Assembly (NCBI GenBank): GCA_035649275.1
Contig: DASRJW010000087.1
Coordinates: forward strand, 1-5,407
From: Candidatus Krumholzibacteriia bacterium
GTDB lineage: Bacteria; Krumholzibacteriota; Krumholzibacteriia; G020349025
Direction of reading: 5' to 3'
DNA length: 5,407 nt
Shown: piece by piece, positions 1 through 3,908 of the stretch
Layout of the letters: each line of letters opens with the position of its first letter
Numbering within the stretch: position 1 is the first letter of the stretch
Position numbers and translations under genes: made by a program
The notes under the pieces: generated by a model
The model's database searches: none
Told to the model about the DNA's origin: nothing
Seen by the model: the letters and a program-made list of their open reading frames with translations, nothing else

Positions 1-927
1 CTGGATGGTGTGCGCGTGCAGGTGCACCGGCACGGCCACGAGGTGCACGTGTTCTCGCGGCAACTCCGTGAGGTGTCGGCGCTCACACCGGAGACCGTGG
101 AGCTGGCGCGCAGTCTGCCGGTGCAGAGCGTGATCCTCGACGGCGAGCTCATTGGTCTCGATGCAGAGGGCCGTCCCGTGCCTTTCCAGGACCTCATGAG
201 CCAGTTTGCGCGGGAGAGCAAGGCGACTCCAGCGAAACGAGCGCCGGCAAGTTCGGCCGAAGACCTCCCGCGCCTGGTGCCGGTCTTCTTCGACATCCTC
301 GAGCACGACGGCGAGGTCTGCGTGGAGAAGCCGTACGAGGAGAGACGACGTCTCCTGGAGCGCCTCGTGCCCGCGGCGCACTTGGTACCGCAGCGGCTCG
401 CGGAGGACCTCGGGGCGGCACGCGCCGTGTTCGATGCAGCGCTGGCGGCCGGGCACGAGGGCGTGCTCCTCAAGCAGCTGGACTCCACGTACTCGGCGGG
501 CCGGCGCGGCGCCGCCTGGTGCAAGGTGAAGCCGGCGGTGACGCTGGATCTCGTGATCCTCGCCGCCGAGTGGGGTCACGGCCGCCGGCAGGGCTTCCTG
601 TCGAACTTGCATCTCGGGGCGCGGGACCCGGTGGATCCGGAGCGCTTCCACATGCTCGGCAAGACCTTCAAAGGCCTCACCGATCAGATGCTGCGCGAGA
701 TGACCGCGGACCTCCTGCAACTGGAGACGCGGCGTGAAGGACACATCGTTCACGTCCGGCCCGTTCGCGTCGTCGAGATCGCCTTCGACGAGGTGCAGCG
801 CAGTCCGCGCTACGACTCGGGATTCGCGCTGCGCTTCGCGCGGGTGAAGCGCTTCCGGCCGGACAAGTCCGCGACCGAAGCCAACACGATCGACGAGGTG
901 CGGAGCATCCACGCGCGGCAAACCTGA
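1..927 (+). CDS. ATP-dependent DNA ligase, C-terminal part (5' truncated by window edge)
   Basis: Seals DNA nicks through a ligase-adenylate intermediate, acting on the nucleoid. The frame is open from base 1, so the gene starts upstream. The 308 visible residues begin at LDGVR (1-5), the rest of motif I (KxDGxR), so the catalytic lysine lies just outside the window. The remaining nucleotidyltransferase motifs follow in order: LDGEL at 47-51, motif III FFDIL at 96-100, motif IV EGVLLK at 153-158 and motif V WCKVKP at 173-178. An OB-fold domain comes next and carries motif VI, RFARVKRFRPDK, at 278-289. The ending after motif VI resembles archaeal and mycobacterial LigB-type ligases (roughly 500 residues or more with an N-terminal DNA-binding domain). 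Nothing follows that looks like the polymerase or phosphoesterase domains of NHEJ LigD. Bacteria with such enzymes normally also have NAD-dependent LigA, so a repair or accessory role is inferred. The family call is very secure; the subtype is likely. Confidence 0.95.
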   Translation: MDGVRVQVHRHGHEVHVFSRQLREVSALTPETVELARSLPVQSVILDGELIGLDAEGRPVPFQDLMSQFARESKATPAKRAPASSAEDLPRLVPVFFDILEHDGEVCVEKPYEERRRLLERLVPAAHLVPQRLAEDLGAARAVFDAALAAGHEGVLLKQLDSTYSAGRRGAAWCKVKPAVTLDLVILAAEWGHGRRQGFLSNLHLGARDPVDPERFHMLGKTFKGLTDQMLREMTADLLQLETRREGHIVHVRPVRVVEIAFDEVQRSPRYDSGFALRFARVKRFRPDKSATEANTIDEVRSIHARQT

Positions 928-990
928 CACCTCGTTGCGGAGTCGAAGCAGAGGGGGCGGTCTGAGGTTCCCTGGGGGAAGACGGGGCAG

Positions 991-996
991 TATAGT
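991..996 (+). promoter_or_regulatory. possible -10 element upstream of the M48 protease gene
   Basis: TATAGT differs from the sigma-70 consensus TATAAT at one position and stands out in an otherwise very GC-rich 138-bp intergenic stretch. With a 17-base spacer the -35 position (968-973) reads TTCCCT, which matches only the first two consensus bases. If used, transcription would start near 1003 and leave a leader of about 60 bases before the protease ATG. The evidence is the AT-rich hexamer and its placement only. Confidence 0.3.
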
Positions 997-1054
997 GTGC
1001 CGCGCCGGAACAGTTCGCGGGGTGGTGCCCGTCGAGTCTTTGAAGATTCCGAAT

Positions 1055-1063
1055 GAGGAGGGG
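1055..1063 (+). promoter_or_regulatory. Shine-Dalgarno of the M48 protease gene
   Basis: GAGGAGGGG contains the AGGAGG core at 1056-1061 and lies 4 bases before the ATG at 1066. It fixes that start, because the signal peptide begins there directly. A competing plus-strand frame that opens at 1053 has no such site and reads as a shadow. Confidence 0.8.
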
Positions 1064-1065
1064 TC

Positions 1066-1875
1066 ATGCAGCCGCGGTTCACGACTTTCCTGGCTGTCGC
1101 CATGGCGCTCATCGCCCTCGCCGGTTGTTCCAAGGTGGCGGTCTCGGGGCGCAACCAGCTGATCCTCATCCCCGATGGGGAGCTTCTCTCCATGAGCACG
1201 ATGCAGTACCAGCAGTTCCTGCAGGAGAACAAGGTCAGCCACGACCAGAGGTCGGTCGCCATGGTGCAACGCGTCGGCAAGGACATCCAGGGTGCGGTGG
1301 AACGCTACTTCCGGCAGCAGGGGCAAGCGGATGCGTTGAAGGGCTACGCCTGGGAGTTCAACGTCGTCGAGAGCAAAGAGGTCAACGCCTGGTGCATGCC
1401 GGGTGGCAAGGTGGTTTTCTACAGCGGCATCATCCCGGTGTGCAAAGACGAGACGGGCATCGCGGTGGTGATGGGCCACGAGGTCGCTCACGCCGTGGCC
1501 AAGCACGGCGCGGAGCGCATGAGCCAGGAGATGCTGGCGCAACTGGGCGGCACGGCACTATCCGTCGCCCTGGCGAGCAAGCCCCAGGAAACCCAGAACC
1601 TATGGATGACAGCCTTCGGCGTGAGCGCGCAGTACGGCGCCCTGCTCCCCTTCAGCCGGGCGCAGGAGAGCGAGGCCGACCACCTCGGGCTCGTGTTCAT
1701 GGCGATGGCAGGCTACGATCCCAACGCCGCCCTGGGCTTCTGGCAGCGGATGGCGACGGCCTCCAGCGGTCAAGCGCCGCCGGAAATCCTGAGCACGCAC
1801 CCTTCCGACGACACCCGCATCCGCAAGATTCAAGAGCACTTGCCCGAGGCGATGCAGTACTACACCAAGCGCTGA
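1066..1875 (+). CDS. M48-family (Oma1/LoiP-like) zinc metalloprotease lipoprotein
   Basis: A 269-residue predicted envelope protease. Residues 1-20 form a lipoprotein signal peptide (R4, a hydrophobic core, then the lipobox LAGC with the lipidated Cys at 21). Serine at +2 would favour outer-membrane sorting under the E. coli rule. The mature N-terminus VSGRNQL resembles the conserved start of bacterial Oma1-like M48 lipoproteins. The zinc site is HEVAH at 138-142 (ligands H138 and H142, catalytic E139), and the third ligand is expected in ESEADHLG at 201-208, probably E203. STHPSDDTRI at 243-252 is the usual C-terminal M48 signature. The length is typical for the group, and no extra TPR domain as in BepA is visible. 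Relatives such as LoiP and BepA degrade misfolded outer-membrane proteins; the same quality-control role is inferred here. The gene stands alone on this strand and converges on the next gene. Family very secure, substrate unknown. Confidence 0.95.
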   Translation: MQPRFTTFLAVAMALIALAGCSKVAVSGRNQLILIPDGELLSMSTMQYQQFLQENKVSHDQRSVAMVQRVGKDIQGAVERYFRQQGQADALKGYAWEFNVVESKEVNAWCMPGGKVVFYSGIIPVCKDETGIAVVMGHEVAHAVAKHGAERMSQEMLAQLGGTALSVALASKPQETQNLWMTAFGVSAQYGALLPFSRAQESEADHLGLVFMAMAGYDPNAALGFWQRMATASSGQAPPEILSTHPSDDTRIRKIQEHLPEAMQYYTKR

Positions 1876-1920
1876 TGCCGCGGCGGAAACCCCCCGCTCG
1901 TGCTGGGTGTCGCTGCGGCC

Positions 1921-2568
1921 CTACTTCTTCAGCAGTTTGAGGGCGTGCATCCACTGATTGCGCTGCAGGCCCGGGATGCACCAGAGGATGCACAGGGGCT
2001 CAATGGCCCGGGCCGCCTCGACGCCACCCATGTCCTCCCATTCCCAGCCGAACTGCGACAGGACCTCCTTCACCTGCTCCTTCGCGGGGGCGCTGTTGCC
2101 GCAGAGAAACATGGTGGGCTTCACGCCGCCGAAGTCCGGGTTCACCATGAGGGCGTTGCCGACGCAGGAGAACGCTTTGACGAAATGCGCCTTTGGCACT
2201 TGCTTTTGCATGCGCTCCATGAGCGACTCGTCGAGGCCGGTGAAGAAGCGGAGGACGCCGTTCACCGGGGGCGCGTCGGCGAGCGGATTCATGGTGTCGA
2301 TCACCGTCTTGCCTGCCAGGGCATCCGGTCCACAGAGCTTCAACACGGACTCGGAGGCGCTCCCTTTGGTCGCCAGAACGACGATGTCGCCGAACTTGGC
2401 CGCCGCGGCGAAGTCGCCGGTCGAGGCCTTGGGACCTGCTTTGGCTTTCCAGCCCGCGAGCTTGGCCGCTTCGCGTGAGCCGCGCATCACCTGATGGCCG
2501 TGCTTCAGGAAACCATCCGCCAGCGCCTCGCCGACGGCGCCGGAACCGATGACACCGATCTTAGCCAT
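1921..2568 (-). CDS. NADPH:F420 reductase-like Rossmann-fold oxidoreductase
   Basis: 215 residues, complete. The N-terminus MAKIGVIGSGAVG carries the dinucleotide-binding motif GxGxxG (G8, G10, G13) directly after the first beta strand. RGSRE at 29-33 follows the second strand, where S31 and R32 are placed to bind the 2'-phosphate of NADP. DIVVLAT at 61-67, TVIDTMNPL at 88-96 and VKAFSCVGN at 130-138 match the pattern of the 'NADP oxidoreductase, coenzyme F420-dependent' family (VKAFN.. in many members). The length matches FNO-type proteins. Many bacterial members occur in species without F420 and have unknown acceptors, so NADP binding is well supported but F420 as substrate is not. The start is fixed by AAGGGAG on the minus strand (2576-2582), seven bases before the ATG. 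It lies 81 bases downstream of the BamE-like lipoprotein gene, probably in the same transcript. Confidence 0.88.
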   Translation of the reverse strand: MAKIGVIGSGAVGEALADGFLKHGHQVMRGSREAAKLAGWKAKAGPKASTGDFAAAAKFGDIVVLATKGSASESVLKLCGPDALAGKTVIDTMNPLADAPPVNGVLRFFTGLDESLMERMQKQVPKAHFVKAFSCVGNALMVNPDFGGVKPTMFLCGNSAPAKEQVKEVLSQFGWEWEDMGGVEAARAIEPLCILWCIPGLQRNQWMHALKLLKK

Positions 2569-2575
2569 GGCTTTT

Positions 2576-2582
2576 CTCCCTT
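2576..2582 (-). promoter_or_regulatory. Shine-Dalgarno of the F420-reductase-like gene
   Basis: Read on the minus strand the site is AAGGGAG, with 7 bases to the ATG at 2568. It supports this start and independent translation initiation within the presumed three-gene transcript. Confidence 0.7.
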
Positions 2583-2649
2583 GCTGACGTTGCAGTCCGC
2601 TGCGGAGGATCCCGTGTCTTTGGCCAAGGCGCTTCCGTTCGATGGGAAG

Positions 2650-2994
2650 TCAGGGCTTCTGCGGGCGATCCTCCTTCTCGGTCGTGTTGAACGTGTACGA
2701 GCGCACGATGTTTTTCTCGTTGAAACGAACGAGGAGGTCCCGTGACTTGGACTGGCCGAAGACCTTGTACTTGTAGTGGCCGTACGTCCAGGTCTCGTGG
2801 CCGTCCTCGACGCCGACCCGCCAGGGATTGCCGAACAGCTTTTGCACCTCGTCGCGCGTCGTCTGTCCGATGACGATCTTGTCGACGTTCGCCACCGGGA
2901 ACTCCCAGCCCACGGTGGCGCAGCCGGAGAGGAGGGCCAGGCACAGTGGCAGGGCGAGAACCATCGCACACAAGCGGACGGGCGTCGACGTCAT
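2650..2994 (-). CDS. BamE/SmpA-OmlA-like outer-membrane lipoprotein
   Basis: 114 residues, complete. Residues 1-24 are a lipoprotein signal peptide (R7, hydrophobic stretch 9-22, lipobox LSGC) with the lipidated Cys at 25; Ala at +2 does not retain the protein in the inner membrane under the E. coli rule. The mature part follows the SmpA/OmlA (BamE) pattern: DKIVIGQTTRDEVQKLFGNP at 38-57 forms the helix-turn-helix-like start, then ETWTYGHYKYK at 67-77 and LLVRFNEKNIVRSYTF at 87-102 give the beta strands. BamE is a small subunit of the outer-membrane beta-barrel assembly complex. Here the protein is a family member by fold; a true BAM role is unproven because many diderms have several such lipoproteins. 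The polar C-terminus (EKEDRPQKP) is probably disordered. The gene is coupled to the YjbQ gene upstream. Confidence 0.85.
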   Translation of the reverse strand: MTSTPVRLCAMVLALPLCLALLSGCATVGWEFPVANVDKIVIGQTTRDEVQKLFGNPWRVGVEDGHETWTYGHYKYKVFGQSKSRDLLVRFNEKNIVRSYTFNTTEKEDRPQKP

Positions 2995-3002
2995 CTCCCG
3001 CT

Positions 3003-3008
3003 CCTCCT
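3003..3008 (-). promoter_or_regulatory. Shine-Dalgarno of the BamE-like gene, overlapping the YjbQ stop codon
   Basis: On the minus strand the site is a perfect AGGAGG, 8 bases before the ATG at 2994. Its first two bases are also the last two bases of the TAG stop (3009-3007) of the upstream YjbQ gene. A ribosome terminating on YjbQ therefore sits on this site, which suggests translational coupling and one mRNA. Confidence 0.8.
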
Positions 3009-3426
3009 ATTCTCCCAGGACATGGGCGACGACTTCGCGCCGGTGCGGCCGCCGCCGGTGTTCGTACAGATAGATACCCTGCCAGGTTCCGAGCGTTGGC
3101 GCACCGTCCATCACCGGCAGGCTGAGCGTGGTTTGCGTGAGGGCCGCGCGGACATGGGCGGGCATGTCGTCGGGCCCCTCGGCCGTGTGGCGGAAGAGGG
3201 GATCGCCCTCCGGGACGAGGCGGCGGAGAAAGCGCTCCAGGTCGCGCATGGCCTCGGGGTCGGCGTTCTCCTGGATGACGAGCGACGCCGACGTGTGCCG
3301 CACCTGCAAGGTGAGGAGCCCGGTGCGGATGCCCGTACCGCCCACCCAGCTTCGGACCTCGGCGGTGATGTCCACGGGCCCGCTCCCCCTCGTCTCGATC
3401 TGGAACTGCGTGAGCGCTTGTCGCAT
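3007..3426 (-). CDS. yjbQ: YjbQ/UPF0047 family protein (secondary thiamine-phosphate synthase family)
   Basis: 139 residues, a typical full length for this single-domain cytosolic family. Signature segments are GIRTGLLTLQVRHTSASL at 32-49 with H44, QENADPEAMRDLE at 52-64, HTAEGPDDMPAHV at 80-92 with H80 and H91, GTWQGIYLYEHR at 113-124 and the terminal VLGE. The conserved histidines and acidic residues line the presumed ligand/metal site. Some members complement thiE mutants weakly, hence the database name thiamine-phosphate synthase, but the true physiological function is unsettled. I chose the ATG at 3426 because the family homology begins there, although the GAGG before it (3430-3433) leaves only three bases of spacing. 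An in-frame ATG at 3468 with GGAG eleven bases upstream would add 14 proline/arginine-rich residues and cannot be excluded. First gene of the minus-strand group. Confidence 0.92.
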   Translation of the reverse strand: MRQALTQFQIETRGSGPVDITAEVRSWVGGTGIRTGLLTLQVRHTSASLVIQENADPEAMRDLERFLRRLVPEGDPLFRHTAEGPDDMPAHVRAALTQTTLSLPVMDGAPTLGTWQGIYLYEHRRRPHRREVVAHVLGE

Positions 3427-3516
3427 GATCCTCGGATACGGCGGCGAGGGCCGTCGGGGTTGGCGCATTCGTGACGCTACTCCGGGGCGCGCGCGATGAC
3501 AAGAGAGGTGTCGAGC
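3427..3516. promoter_or_regulatory. divergent intergenic region between YjbQ and cupin genes
   Basis: This 90-bp stretch separates two gene starts that point away from each other, so it should hold promoters for the minus-strand YjbQ group and for the plus-strand cupin group. I see no convincing -35/-10 pair in either direction; TTGGCG at 3460-3465 looks like a -35 but no -10 lies at a suitable distance. The function is inferred from gene orientation. If the longer starts (3468 for YjbQ, 3496 for the cupin) are used, only 27 bases would remain, which argues for the shorter ones. Confidence 0.45.
3505..3508 (+). promoter_or_regulatory. Shine-Dalgarno that decides the cupin start
   Basis: GAGG within AAGAGAGGTG lies 8 bases before the ATG at 3517. 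The earlier in-frame ATG at 3496 has only GC-rich sequence (CGGGGCGC) ahead of it and lacks a purine-rich site of the usual kind, so the later start is preferred. Confidence 0.65.
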
Positions 3517-3867
3517 ATGAGCTTCGACAGCGCCAGACGCATCAGCACCGCGGCGGCCTTGACGAAGCTGCCGGGACCCGAGGGCGAGCGATTCGCCCGG
3601 ATCTTCACCCACGGGTCACTGGAGGTGGAGATCTACGCGCCCCGTGGAACGGATCCGCAGTCGCCCCACGACCGGGACGAGGTGTACGTCGTCGTCGCGG
3701 GGCACGGCACCTTCGTGAACGGCGCGAAGCGAGAGACCTGCGGACCGGGAGACTTCCTGTTCGCTGCTGCTCATGAGGTGCATCGCTTCGAGGACTTCAG
3801 CGATGATTTCGTCACCTGGGTTCTCTTCTATGGTCCGAAGGGCGGGGAGCGTAGCGCACGGCCTTGA
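3517..3867 (+). CDS. small single-domain cupin protein
   Basis: 116 residues from the preferred ATG (123 from the alternative ATG at 3496). The central beta barrel shows cupin motif 1 at 50-62, PHDRDEVYVVVAG, with H51 and E55 as likely metal ligands; the second histidine of the usual HxH is replaced, as in many members with the PHDRDEVY pattern. Motif 2 is GPGDFLFAAAHEVHRFEDF at 76-94, with H89 as the expected last metal ligand. The tail DDFVTWVLFYGPKGGE at 97-112 is common in this group. There is no signal peptide. Cupins of this size include isomerases, dioxygenases and sugar- or ligand-binding proteins, so no reaction can be assigned. It is divergent from YjbQ and lies 41 bases before the GT-C membrane gene on the same strand, possibly co-transcribed with it. 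Confidence 0.88.
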   Translation: MSFDSARRISTAAALTKLPGPEGERFARIFTHGSLEVEIYAPRGTDPQSPHDRDEVYVVVAGHGTFVNGAKRETCGPGDFLFAAAHEVHRFEDFSDDFVTWVLFYGPKGGERSARP

Positions 3868-3897
3868 GAAATCTCGCCCCGGTAGAGCACGTTTCGC

Positions 3898-3904
3898 AGG
3901 TGAG
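3898..3904 (+). promoter_or_regulatory. Shine-Dalgarno of the GT-C membrane protein gene
   Basis: AGGTGAG lies 4 bases before the ATG at 3909. An in-frame GTG at 3900 overlaps this site and would add three residues; it has only a weak purine stretch ahead of it, so the ATG is preferred. The frame stays open further upstream into the end of the cupin gene, so the choice rests on this site and on the membrane segment that begins right after the ATG. Confidence 0.5.
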
Positions 3905-3908
3905 CCCC

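Noticed and set aside
1008-1016. GAACAGTTC inverted repeat just downstream of the possible -10 element, as an operator
   Set aside because: The arms are only four bases and the symmetry breaks at once outside them, so it is expected by chance.
810-1286. Minus-strand frame of 158 codons spanning the ligase-protease gap
   Set aside because: It overlaps the ends of two real genes, has no good ribosome binding site and shows no recognisable features.
1877-1919. Possible bidirectional terminator between the convergent protease and oxidoreductase genes
   Set aside because: Only short stems are possible (GCGG/CCGC at 1883-1897, GCCGC/GCGGC at 1877-1919) and no T-tract follows on either strand. The position is right but the signal is too weak to annotate.
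1053-1940. Plus-strand frame of 295 codons overlapping the M48 protease
   Set aside because: It is offset from the protease frame that carries the signal peptide and HEVAH site, and its composition is that of a frameshifted GC-rich gene.
1900-2494. Plus-strand frames of 178 and 192 codons opposite the oxidoreductase gene
   Set aside because: They are shadows of the Rossmann-fold gene on the minus strand, with no motif of their own.
2620-2627. TTGGCCAA palindrome in the gap between the lipoprotein and oxidoreductase genes
   Set aside because: Eight-base palindromes occur by chance, and there is no repeat copy or nearby promoter to support a binding site.
2561-3502. Minus-strand frame of 313 codons running across the YjbQ and lipoprotein genes
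   Set aside because: It overlaps two recognised genes in another frame, and its product is an R/P/G/A-rich sequence without domain signatures.
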